7,216 bases of DNA from Bradyrhizobium sp. (GTDB taxonomy: Bacteria > Pseudomonadota > Alphaproteobacteria > Rhizobiales > Xanthobacteraceae), in NCBI GenBank assembly GCA_028290305.1, contig JAQGKC010000169.1, forward strand, positions 1 through 7,216, in the 5' to 3' direction. A model generated the notes under the pieces. That model saw nothing but the letters and a program-made list of their open reading frames with translations, had not been told where the DNA came from and made no database searches. Positions 1 to 4,701 of this stretch are shown here, one piece after another. A program made the translations under genes and the position numbers. How positions within the stretch are numbered: the stretch's first letter is position 1; every line of letters begins with the position of its first letter.

Positions 1-127
1 CGATGTCGTGACCATCTACGAGCCGCTTTGCGTATTCCTTTGCGGTCTCATCATCGGGCACAACGAAATCCACTGACCGGATGAAATGCCCATCTTGGCC
101 CACAATGTATGCTCGATACTCGGCCAT
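1..127 (-). CDS. small hypothetical protein (MAEYRAY-type), C-terminus outside window
   Basis: The minus strand reads from ATG at 127 with no stop to the window edge, giving 42 residues that begin MAEYRAYIVGQDGHF and continue through VDFVVPDDETAKEYAKRLVDGHDI. A purine-rich AGAGGCG lies upstream of the ATG as a plausible ribosome binding site. I recognise this as a small (usually about 60-70 residue) hypothetical family common in Bradyrhizobium and relatives: a short beta-rich start, then an acidic stretch and an amphipathic helix ending in VDGHDIE. Its function is not known to me. It is probably cytoplasmic, as there is no signal peptide or membrane segment. The overlapping minus frame at 16-198 is a shadow. 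Two inverted repeats at 143-157 and 181-194 lie just upstream and may regulate it. Confidence 0.75.
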   Translation of the reverse strand, partial: MAEYRAYIVGQDGHFIRSVDFVVPDDETAKEYAKRLVDGHDI

Positions 128-142
128 AGCGTCGCCTCTGGC

Positions 143-157
143 GTTCCACGTTGGAAC
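143..157. promoter_or_regulatory. inverted repeat GTTCCA-CGT-TGGAAC upstream of the 1-127 gene
   Basis: Perfect 6-bp arms separated by 3 bases. The repeat lies 16-30 bases upstream of the ATG at 127 on the minus strand, so it would fall in the leader or core promoter of that gene. It could be an operator or a leader hairpin. The repeat is seen directly; its function is inferred. Confidence 0.35.
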
Positions 158-180
158 ATGGCGATGGTGGAGTCTGTGCA

Positions 181-194
181 CTTGTGAACACAAG
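181..194. promoter_or_regulatory. palindrome CTTGTG-AA-CACAAG
   Basis: A 14-base near-palindrome with perfect 6-bp arms and a 2-base centre, about 54 bases upstream of the minus-strand ATG at 127. Such compact dyads are typical of dimeric repressor sites. With arms this short, chance occurrence is possible. No T-run follows on either strand, so a terminator is unlikely. Confidence 0.35.
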
Positions 195-331
195 GCAAAA
201 TAGGTCACTGCTAAATGAGAGCCCGCTAGGCCGCTTTGCGGCGTTTGCCGAGTAAGTCGGTGTCCCAAAACGCGATGAGTGGTCGGGTTACAGCCGGGCG
301 GAAGGCGACACTTCCGCTCAGCTTGCTTCTA

Positions 332-369
332 TGGTACCATGGTTTATGGCGAAGACAAGTGTGGTACCA
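332..369. promoter_or_regulatory. pair of TGGTACCA palindromes 30 bp apart
   Basis: TGGTACCA occurs at 332-339 and at 362-369, with centres exactly 30 bp apart, flanking the ATG at 346. The first lies where a ribosome binding site would be expected. The second lies inside codons 6-8 of the gene (Val-Val-Pro), so it may simply reflect a conserved protein start. A site pair on one face of the helix would suit autoregulation by the ribbon-helix-helix-like product, but this is inference only. Confidence 0.25.
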
Positions 370-729
370 AGGAAAAGGCGGGGCCCGCTGGCAACTGGGA
401 AAGGCATCCAAATTGGCGAGCGCTGGCAGCCTGCCGAGCTTGCTGCGATCGATGCTTGGATCACATCATCAACAGACAAAACGATTACCCGGGCGCACGC
501 CATCCGCCGCCTTGTAGCGCTGGGGCTGAAGGTCAAGACCCGAGCGAGGCCCGTCAGCAAATCCGGCCGGAGATTGCGCGCTCAGGAGCTCGCCGCAAAG
601 GCGATCGAAAGGATTGTCGACCCATCGGCGCCGCCGAAAGAACGAGCACAGCGGCAGCGCCGCCTCGTTAAAGGCCCGGAGGAGTTTCGCGAGGCACGCG
701 TCGACCGGCCGAAGGCGAAGGGGAAATGA
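346..729 (+). CDS. hypothetical protein with ribbon-helix-helix-like N-terminal half
   Basis: A 127-residue reading from ATG 346 (MAKTSVVPRKRRG). An in-frame ATG at 331 would add MVPWF; I prefer 346 because MAK(T/K)xVVPRKRRGP is how I remember relatives starting. No strong ribosome binding site is visible for either start. The first 25 residues are basic. A segment around residues 23-63 (IGERWQPAELAAIDAWI, then TRAHAIRRLVALGLKVK) has the strand-helix-turn-helix spacing of ribbon-helix-helix DNA-binding proteins, including the typical RxxAIRRLVxLGL second helix. The C-terminal half, with ELAAKAIERIVDPSAPPKER and later KGPEEFREARVDRPKAKGK, resembles small Bradyrhizobium proteins of unknown function. 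The gene overlaps the next by ATGA at 726-729, indicating translational coupling. It is likely cytoplasmic and nucleic-acid binding; the exact role is unknown. Confidence 0.75.
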   Translation: MAKTSVVPRKRRGPLATGKGIQIGERWQPAELAAIDAWITSSTDKTITRAHAIRRLVALGLKVKTRARPVSKSGRRLRAQELAAKAIERIVDPSAPPKERAQRQRRLVKGPEEFREARVDRPKAKGK

Positions 730-1109
730 GCGGCAAAAAGAAAAGCAGTGATCCCGGTCTCTCAGCCGCTGAGCGAAAGGAGCTTAGAGGCCACGAAGCA
801 AAAGAGGCGATCGCCGATCACGAAGAGGCTCAGCGGGCGTTACATGGAAACCGTGACCGCCTGCGGGCAGAGCGCTTGGCACGTGAGGCGGCTGCGGGGC
901 CGATGCTCTATCCTGCACCAAACCTTCCCGACGACACGCCCATCGAAAACGTCCGATTTTCTACGAGGATCCGGAACGCGGTAACGGCCGCCGGATGGAA
1001 AAGTGTTGGCGAAATTCGCGAGGCTTCGGACGCAACGCTGTTGGGCCTGCAGGATCTCGGGCCTGGTTCCGTTACGCATCTTCGAGAAAAACTGGGAAAA
1101 GCCCATTGA
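726..1109 (+). CDS. stand-alone RNA polymerase alpha C-terminal-domain-like protein
   Basis: This 127-residue protein starts at the ATG overlapping the previous stop (ATGA). GAAGGGGAA just upstream serves as a purine-rich ribosome binding site. Residues 1-57 are highly charged, probably helical or coiled coil, and residues 58-70 form a Pro-rich linker. Residues 73-124 align by eye with the helix-hairpin-helix C-terminal domain of RNA polymerase alpha: IENVRFSTRIRNAVTAAG matches VDDLELTVRSANCLKAE, and LQDLGPGSVTHLREKL matches TPNLGKKSLTEIKEVL. In this alignment the DNA-contact residues R265, N268, G296 and S299 of E. coli alpha correspond to R81, N84, G112 and S115, while K271 and K298 are replaced by T87 and G114. 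There is no alpha N-terminal domain, so it is not a core subunit. It may bind DNA or transcription factors. Coupling to the upstream gene suggests a joint regulatory role. Confidence 0.75.
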   Translation: MSGKKKSSDPGLSAAERKELRGHEAKEAIADHEEAQRALHGNRDRLRAERLAREAAAGPMLYPAPNLPDDTPIENVRFSTRIRNAVTAAGWKSVGEIREASDATLLGLQDLGPGSVTHLREKLGKAH

Positions 1110-1204
1110 GAGCGCCGGTTGCGAACCCCTCAAGGGGCAGCTATCGCTCGCCGGCACGCCGCGCTACGCTGCTATGGTGGATGCATCAACGAAGGGGGAT
1201 GGGG

Positions 1205-1330
1205 ATGATTTCAGTTTTGATCGGTGTTTTGATTATCGTCGTCAAGTTGATTTTTCTCGACGGGGGCGGACGACCTCGTGACTATGGCAGCTTCTTAGGA
1301 GGCGTTCGTGGGGAAAAAGCTCACGGATGA
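1205..1330 (+). CDS. possible small single-pass membrane peptide
   Basis: A 41-residue reading MISVLIGVLIIVVKLIFL followed by a Gly- and Arg-rich tail. Residues 1-18 are strongly hydrophobic apart from one Lys and would span the membrane; the tail contains DGGGRPRDYG. AAGGGGG at 1192-1198 with six spacer bases is a reasonable ribosome binding site for ATG 1205; an in-frame ATG at 1199 is too close to that site. The 3' end overlaps the next small ORF by 23 bases. I recognise no family. Supported by ribosome binding site and hydrophobicity only; it could be chance. Confidence 0.4.
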   Translation: MISVLIGVLIIVVKLIFLDGGGRPRDYGSFLGGVRGEKAHG

Positions 1331-1481
1331 GCAAGCAGGCAAGATATTGGCGTTCTGCAAGAGCTGTGCTTTTGCCGAGCGCAATGACCATTGGTTTCGA
1401 CCGAGGCGTCGGCTGCTATCCCGAGCGCCTCAGCGAGGCGGAACGCAGTGCGCCCGTCATACCGGATCAATTTCAGCATGA
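1308..1481 (+). CDS. possible small CxxC peptide with strong ribosome binding site
   Basis: A 57-residue reading from GTG 1308. TTAGGAGG at 1295-1302 is a near-perfect Shine-Dalgarno sequence with 5-base spacing and is the main evidence. The product begins MGKKLTDEQAGKILAFCKSC and contains FAERNDHWFRPR. The Cys pair CKSC (residues 17 and 20) could bind metal or be redox active. After about residue 35 the sequence becomes Arg-rich and low in acidic residues, which suggests a frame change or truncation near 1400, with only the first half native. It overlaps the end of the upstream membrane peptide. No family recognised. Confidence 0.4.
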   Translation: MGKKLTDEQAGKILAFCKSCAFAERNDHWFRPRRRLLSRAPQRGGTQCARHTGSISA

Positions 1482-1706
1482 GATCGCGACGGCATTCAAT
1501 TTGAAAGGACGTGGGCTTAGCGTCCTCACTTCGTGCTGCCATCGCGGTGGTCAACGCGATCAGGCAGACTCAAGCCGCCTCCGGTGTGGAAAAAATCCAT
1601 GCGCGCGGCTCCGGTACCAGCCACTCTCGATCCATCGGCTCTTCTGTTCATAGGATTTTGTTACACGGATAGATCTGGCGCACCACGGAAGCGCCCGGAG
1701 GTTTCG
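1482..1706. other. gene-free stretch between small ORFs
   Basis: No convincing gene was found. A plus-frame run from GTG 1510 (VGLASSLRAAIAVVNAIRQT) and a minus-frame run through 1554-1321 (KLIRYDGRTAFRLAEALG) both look partly coding-like. Neither has a good start site or a recognisable family, and the minus run is antisense to the 1308-1481 ORF. Possibly degraded coding sequence. Confidence 0.3.
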
Positions 1707-1820
1707 GTGGCGGAGGCATCAACGATTGCCTTCGCGCTGCTCACTCGCGAGCTTGATCTGGATTGCGGATCACCGGCAACGCCGCAACGCCCGGCGCTCC
1801 AATCGAATAGGCCCAACTAA
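1707..1820 (+). CDS. possible tiny ORF coupled to the next
   Basis: GGAGG at 1697-1701 lies 5 bases before GTG 1707, which opens a 37-residue frame (MAEASTIAFALLTRELDLDC, then a Pro/Gln/Asn-rich tail) ending in TAA at 1818-1820. The last base of that TAA is the first base of the next ATG (TAATG), a classic stop-start arrangement. The frame is open further upstream (from 1533) but without a better start. No family recognised. It may be the tail of a degraded gene rather than a complete one. Confidence 0.3.
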   Translation: MAEASTIAFALLTRELDLDCGSPATPQRPALQSNRPN

Positions 1821-1945
1821 TGGCCGTCAAGAAACGACTGGACAAACGCCGCGAACCGCTCACCGATAACGCCCGAGCGGGGCTGGAAGGCAGACCCTGC
1901 GGCTTTTGGGAGCTCCGCGATCACGCGGGGCTAGTCGAGTTATGA
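1820..1945 (+). pseudogene. truncated small phage/island-type protein (LDKRREPLTD)
   Basis: A 41-residue frame beginning MAVKKRLDKRREPLTDNARA and continuing EGRPCGFWELRDHAGLVEL before TGA at 1943-1945. The style (LDKRREPLT, then a xGRPCGF-type core, then a helix with LVEL) resembles small proteins I associate with alphaproteobacterial prophage or island gene clusters, which are usually much longer; this recollection is not firm. After the TGA the same frame continues open for 20 codons (KARRFGHGNM and on) to TAA at 2006-2008. A single TGG-to-TGA change or an early frameshift could therefore have truncated the gene. It is translationally coupled to the preceding ORF by TAATG. Probably non-functional. 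Confidence 0.4.
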
Positions 1946-2004
1946 AAGGCTCGCCGCTTCGGACATGGGAATATGTGCGAAGCCGCGCGCTGCGCGAATA
2001 ACGT

Positions 2005-2223
2005 TTAATTGCGTATAGGCTCTCCCGGCGCTCTGTCGAGTGGCGCGTGCGGTTTAGCTAAGCCAATCGTCCCCGGCTGCGTAACGTTGCTAGTTTGCCT
2101 GGTATCGACGCCCTGCCTCGCGACGAAGGCCGCAATAATGACGACGGCTAAGCAGGCTGCAGACATTGCCATGAACGCAATGCGAGCATGGCGGTCGGCA
2201 TCTTTTTCAGGATTGCTGTCCAT
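2005..2223 (-). CDS. small single-pass membrane protein
   Basis: A 72-residue protein from ATG 2223 on the minus strand; AAAGGAG lies 8 bases upstream and fixes this start rather than the longer frame reaching 2412. The N-terminus MDSNPEKDADRHAR is charged. Residues about 18-38 (AFMAMSAACLAVVIIAAFVA) form one membrane helix. The remainder is a polar, Pro/Thr-rich tail ending APLDRAPGEPIRN. The positive residues before the helix and the lack of a cleavage site suggest an inner-membrane anchor with the tail in the periplasm. It diverges from the secreted protein at 2428, with a 204-bp gap that must hold both promoters. No family recognised; the function is unknown. Confidence 0.7.
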   Translation of the reverse strand: MDSNPEKDADRHARIAFMAMSAACLAVVIIAAFVARQGVDTRQTSNVTQPGTIGLAKPHAPLDRAPGEPIRN

Positions 2224-2427
2224 GACAAGCGCTCCTTTGATGTTCTTGCAACGCTGCACGGGTAAGTTGGTTCCACAGACGGTGTTCATGGAGGACCGTG
2301 AAATGCCAGGCCGGAACGCCGTCGACTGAATTCTGCCGCACGCAAGCGAGCCGGTTTCAAAGCCTTTCTCGGAACGTTGCTGGCAGCACTCGGTTGGTTC
2401 TGCAATCACCAACCAAAGGAAACCATC

Positions 2428-2715
2428 ATGTTAAAGATTGCAGCACTTACGGGCGCACTGGCCGTCGGACTGGTCAACGGTGCTTACGCACAAACGGGTC
2501 CTTCCGCTCAGACCGACATGAACAAGCCGAGCATGACGAACAGTAATTCTGATGCCAAGAAGAAGGACAGCACAACCGGCATGTCGAACCCGGCGAATAA
2601 AGAAACCGGGTGGTCAGGTATCGGTGAAAAGGGCACCGCTTACGATGGTCCTGCTCCGAAAACGACGACCGGACCGGCTAGCTCTGGTTCGAAGTCGGAA
2701 TCACCGGCAAAGTGA
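2428..2715 (+). CDS. small exported protein with signal peptide
   Basis: A 95-residue protein from ATG 2428, chosen because AAAGGA at 2415-2420 lies 7 bases upstream and because the product then opens with a textbook Sec signal peptide: MLKIAALTGALAVGLVNGAYAQ, with likely cleavage after AYA. The longer frame starting at 2377 would bury this signal. The mature part is about 75 residues, rich in Ser, Thr, Asn, Lys, Gly and Pro, with no Cys and little hydrophobic core, so probably intrinsically disordered in the periplasm or outside the cell. It includes a WSGIGEKGTAYDGPAPKT segment. Similar short Ser/Thr/Lys-rich exported proteins are common hypothetical genes in Bradyrhizobium. No function can be assigned. 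A possible terminator follows at 2762-2788. Confidence 0.75.
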   Translation: MLKIAALTGALAVGLVNGAYAQTGPSAQTDMNKPSMTNSNSDAKKKDSTTGMSNPANKETGWSGIGEKGTAYDGPAPKTTTGPASSGSKSESPAK

Positions 2716-2761
2716 TTACGCTTAAAAAAGCCCCGCTGGTTAACGGGACGCTCATGAGCAA

Positions 2762-2788
2762 AAACGGCTCACTTTTAGCGCGCCGTTT
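2762..2788 (+). terminator. possible intrinsic terminator after the exported-protein gene
   Basis: AAACGGC at 2762-2768 pairs perfectly with GCCGTTT at 2782-2788 (7 bp, 13-base loop), and the 3' side runs into GTTTGTACTCTT. It lies 47 bases after the stop of the exported-protein gene. The loop is long and the T-run interrupted, so efficiency would be modest. Confidence 0.35.
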
Positions 2789-2873
2789 GTTTGTACTCTT
2801 ATGCCCGAGTGAACGTTTCCGGTTGTGAGCTCTTCACTTACGACGCACCTTTCGGAGCGGACGCAACTAACAA

Positions 2874-3119
2874 TCAGCAGAGCTCGTCGATTTGGCGAGC
2901 GAAACCTATTGCATTTGCCTTCAGGACTTCCATCGCATGTCCCCGATGACCTTCATTTTCCAATTCTGCGATTCGCTCATTAAAAGCGTAAAATCGTTCT
3001 CTAATTTCTGACTTTCGTGCTGAGTCGGAAACCGCGGGGCAAACTTATCAGCGGCTTGTTGTTGTTCTTCACGCGTTGCTGACAGGTTACCGTACAAGGT
3101 TCTTCGCCCCTGTGGTCAT
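2874..3119 (-). pseudogene. small hypothetical gene broken by two frame changes
   Basis: Read on the minus strand, ATG at 3119 (preceded by GAAGGGG) gives MTTGAKNLVR and then stops. One base-shift away, coding-like sequence continues as LSATREEQQQAADKFAPRF. A second shift, near 3040, leads to a frame open from 3044 to TGA at 2874-2876. That frame reads VSDSARKSEIRERFYAFNER, then IAELENEGHRGHAMEVLKAN and on to ARQIDELC. The three pieces join into one helical, charged protein of about 80 residues, whereas each frame outside its segment is poor and stop-containing. The final frame has no ATG, GTG or TTG near its 5' end, so it cannot be a separate gene. The style is that of small Bradyrhizobium hypothetical proteins. 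The two shifts are opposite in direction (+1 then -1). Decay or sequence error are both possible. Confidence 0.5.
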
Positions 3120-3151
3120 GGCCCCTTCGTGAGAAAGCGTGGATACACGTC

Positions 3152-3456
3152 CTATCCGCTGCGCGGATAATTCGTCGAGTGGGCCGCATCAGCCAGCGAA
3201 GCCCGTATCCGAGCCCGGACGATTCTGAATTTGGTCTGGCAATCCTTGAGATGGATATTATACCCGAGATCGCCCGCTGCTTGCAGCTGGGCGGCAGATT
3301 GCAGCCGAACCATTGCGGCTGTCCGATGGGCGCACCGGGCTGCTTCAATATCCGGCCAATTATAAGGCCGCGCCAAATCACCTCGAAGTCGTCGGCATGT
3401 TGGTCGCCGCCGATCACGGTAGGGCGCATGGTAATGGTTTCTGAATCGTCAAACAT
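3152..3456 (-). pseudogene. hypothetical protein of MRPTVIGG type, frameshifted
   Basis: The minus strand reads MFDDSETITMRPTVIGGDQ and DDFEVIWRGLIIGRILKQPG as far as QPQW, starting at ATG 3456 or 3429. Beyond about 3280 this frame loses sense, but the neighbouring frame continues as GDLGYNIHLKDCQTKFRIVR, then ARIRASLADA, to TAG at 3152-3154. The combined order (xRPTxIGxD, DDFxVIWxGLxIGRI, QW, then a Gly-rich turn, LxDCxxxFRxxxARIRAxLxDAD) matches a hypothetical family I recall as abundant in Bradyrhizobium. A single-base loss near 3275-3290 explains it. The end is also abnormal: the conserved helix after LADA degrades into HSTNYPRSG, so the C-terminus is probably lost. Function unknown. Confidence 0.6.
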
Positions 3457-3605
3457 TAACTCACGCCAATTCCGTAGGCTTTGGCGGATGTGCTGTTCGA
3501 GGATGATGCTCGTGCAATAGCATCGCGATGGAACGTTTTTCTCCCGGATTCGCAAGGCAGCGCTTCAAAAAAGTCGCTCTTGAACGTGCCTTGGTAACTC
3601 GGGCC

Positions 3606-3743
3606 AGAGGCACCGACTTGTCGGTGCACTCGCAAGCGTATCTGAACAAAGTGGCTCGTCAGCTAAACGAACGATCACGTGAGACCTTGCAATTTGAAAC
3701 CGCAGCAGAGAGATTTAACGCCTGTGTTGCGCCGACCGGTTGA
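3606..3743 (+). mobile_element. IS30-family transposase C-terminal remnant
   Basis: The plus strand encodes [20 protein letters not shown] followed by [19 protein letters not shown] and CVAPTG, ending at TGA 3741-3743. This is the characteristic C-terminal end of IS30-type transposases: (K/R)GTDLSxxSQxxLNxVAxxLNxRPRxTLxFxTPAExFN. Only about 45 residues remain of a protein usually over 300 long. Upstream of 3606 the frame is open to ATG 3528, but [16 protein letters not shown] and the rest show no IS30 similarity, so the catalytic DDE core is lost. Two family prolines are changed (NERPRET to NERSRET; ETPAERF to ETAAERF), suggesting old decay. No matching terminal inverted repeat was identified. 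It cannot move on its own. Confidence 0.75.
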
Positions 3744-3770
3744 GCTGGCAGAGGCAAAGCAGACTTGGCC

Positions 3771-4013
3771 CTAAGACGCCGACACTTCCGATTGCCAATG
3801 CGGGGACGAGGTGTTGCGAATGTTTATCGTGATGCCCGGATATTGCGGGGGGGGGGCGGCATACCCCCGCGCATCATGGTCGGTTCGCGCTCGCCGCCAT
3901 TGATGCAGATGACGGACACCGACCGGCTCGGTCGGCAAGTCCATTCCGGACCCGGCACTACCTCGCCAATCAGCACCCGCCCTTGCGCTTCTCGTTACGA
4001 TGCGACAGATCAT
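3771..4013 (-). pseudogene. small gene downstream of the zinc-ribbon gene, frameshifted, with G10 tract
   Basis: ATG at 4013 overlaps the stop of the upstream gene (ATGA, 4010-4013), indicating one transcript. The first frame gives MICRIVT and continues open to TAG at 3771, but between about 3994 and 3860 a neighbouring frame is far more protein-like: REAQGRVLIGEVVPGPEW, then TCRPSRSVSVICINGGERE and PTMMRGGMPPPP. That middle frame has a GTG at 3976 and would end at TAA 3824-3826. At the C10 run (G10 on the plus strand, 3847-3856) a one-base change would return to the first frame (QYPGITINIRNTSSPHWQ). The likely ancestor is a protein of about 80 residues with a +1 shift near 3994 and a -1 shift at the homopolymer. 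No family recognised. The 228-codon plus frame across here is antisense and lacks coding character. Confidence 0.4.
3847..3856. repeat. G10 homopolymer tract
   Basis: Ten consecutive G on the plus strand (C10 on the coding minus strand) within the frameshifted small gene. It is the longest homopolymer in the window and sits where two candidate frames meet. It is a possible slippage site or a sequencing-error site. Confidence 0.9.
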
Positions 4014-4489
4014 TTGGGACCAATGGCCACCACAATCAATCCGTCTATTTTGATGAGAAATGCCATCGTAGGCTGGTCTGAGGTCGGCGCTAGTTTAACG
4101 GCACGTTTGAACGCAGCGATTTCCTCTTGCACCGCCGGCCGGGAACTGAGTATTGCGCCCTCAGGGCAGATGGAAATCCCGCCCGAGGTGAGCGCGCTTA
4201 GATCAGACCTCACATCTTCATCGACACAAATTTCGTATGCCTCTGCGGCCCCGATTGTCTCGAAGACGAGCATTGGTCTACCATCAATCTCAAGGGTGAA
4301 AACCGGCAACGTCGTCGCGCGATTTCGCCCAAATCTTGCTGCCTCGCCGATCGGAGGCGACTCCATTCGGAGCGGATCAAGGCCCCACCAGCCGCAGTTG
4401 GTGCAGACGTATATAAAGCGGTCGTTTTCCAAACTCGGGACTACCGCTTGATCTGCGTTGCAATGATTGCAATGCGCACCTAATGGCAT
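4010..4489 (-). CDS. zinc-ribbon plus unknown C-terminal domain protein
   Basis: A 159-residue protein from ATG 4489 on the minus strand; a TTG at 4501 is in frame but less likely. The N-terminal 40 residues hold a four-cysteine ribbon, C7-x2-C10-x18-C29-x2-C32, in AHCNHCNADQ and YVCTNCGWWGLDP, consistent with structural zinc binding. A linker (residues 41-60) leads to a second domain: LPVFTLEIDGRPMLVFE, then helical AAEAYEICVDEDVRSDLSAL, then EEIAAFKRAVKLAP and FLIKIDGLIVVAIGPK. This C-terminal domain resembles stand-alone Bradyrhizobium hypothetical proteins that usually begin MPVFxLxIDGRP. Here that point is a TTG codon at 4309, so the gene may be a fusion, or the second domain might start there, though no ribosome binding site is seen. 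The stop overlaps the next ATG (4013). Function unknown. Confidence 0.65.
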   Translation of the reverse strand: MPLGAHCNHCNADQAVVPSLENDRFIYVCTNCGWWGLDPLRMESPPIGEAARFGRNRATTLPVFTLEIDGRPMLVFETIGAAEAYEICVDEDVRSDLSALTSGGISICPEGAILSSRPAVQEEIAAFKRAVKLAPTSDQPTMAFLIKIDGLIVVAIGPK

Positions 4490-4701
4490 AGTAGCCGCCA
4501 ATCCGAGCCGCCAGGACCGCGTTGCCGAGGGTGGGACCGAAAATCGCGGCCGGGGTGTTCAGGCTAATGATCTCCACACGCCGTCGCTTATCGACGAAGC
4601 TACTGCTCCAAATATTTTGCCGCTTGATTGTTCCGCCTTAATAGATTGTTGTTGCAGATTAAATTTGGTTGTTCGTTCTAGCCTTCGAAAGGAAATTTTC
4701 C

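Noticed and set aside
226..411. Minus-strand frame ending FWDTDLLGKRRKAA
   Set aside because: The last 20 residues look coding-like, but most of the frame is antisense to the start of the 346-729 gene, there is no good start, and I recognise no family. Possibly a remnant gene end, too weak to list.
1126..1137. CCCC-TCAA-GGGG hairpin after the alpha-CTD-like gene as a terminator
   Set aside because: Only 4 bp of stem (5 if T-A is counted) and no following T-run.
1321..1554. Minus-strand frame with KLIRYDGRTAFRLAEALG
   Set aside because: Protein-like composition, but no ribosome binding site or family, and it is antisense to an ORF with a near-perfect Shine-Dalgarno sequence. High-GC antisense frames often look like this.
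3528..3605. N-terminal part ([16 protein letters not shown]) of the frame containing the IS30 tail
   Set aside because: No IS30 similarity and no ribosome binding site; open only by chance upstream of the transposase remnant.
3765..4451. Long plus-strand open frame of 228 codons
   Set aside because: It is antisense to the zinc-ribbon gene and its downstream neighbour, is rich in Ser, Arg and Pro with no recognisable motif, and lacks a ribosome binding site. The minus-strand reading has clear domain structure.
4377..4577. Minus-strand frame VEIISLNTPAAIFGPTLGNA
   Set aside because: The first 30 codons look plausible, but the start is GTG without a ribosome binding site, and the second half overlaps the zinc-ribbon gene in another frame, where that gene is better supported.
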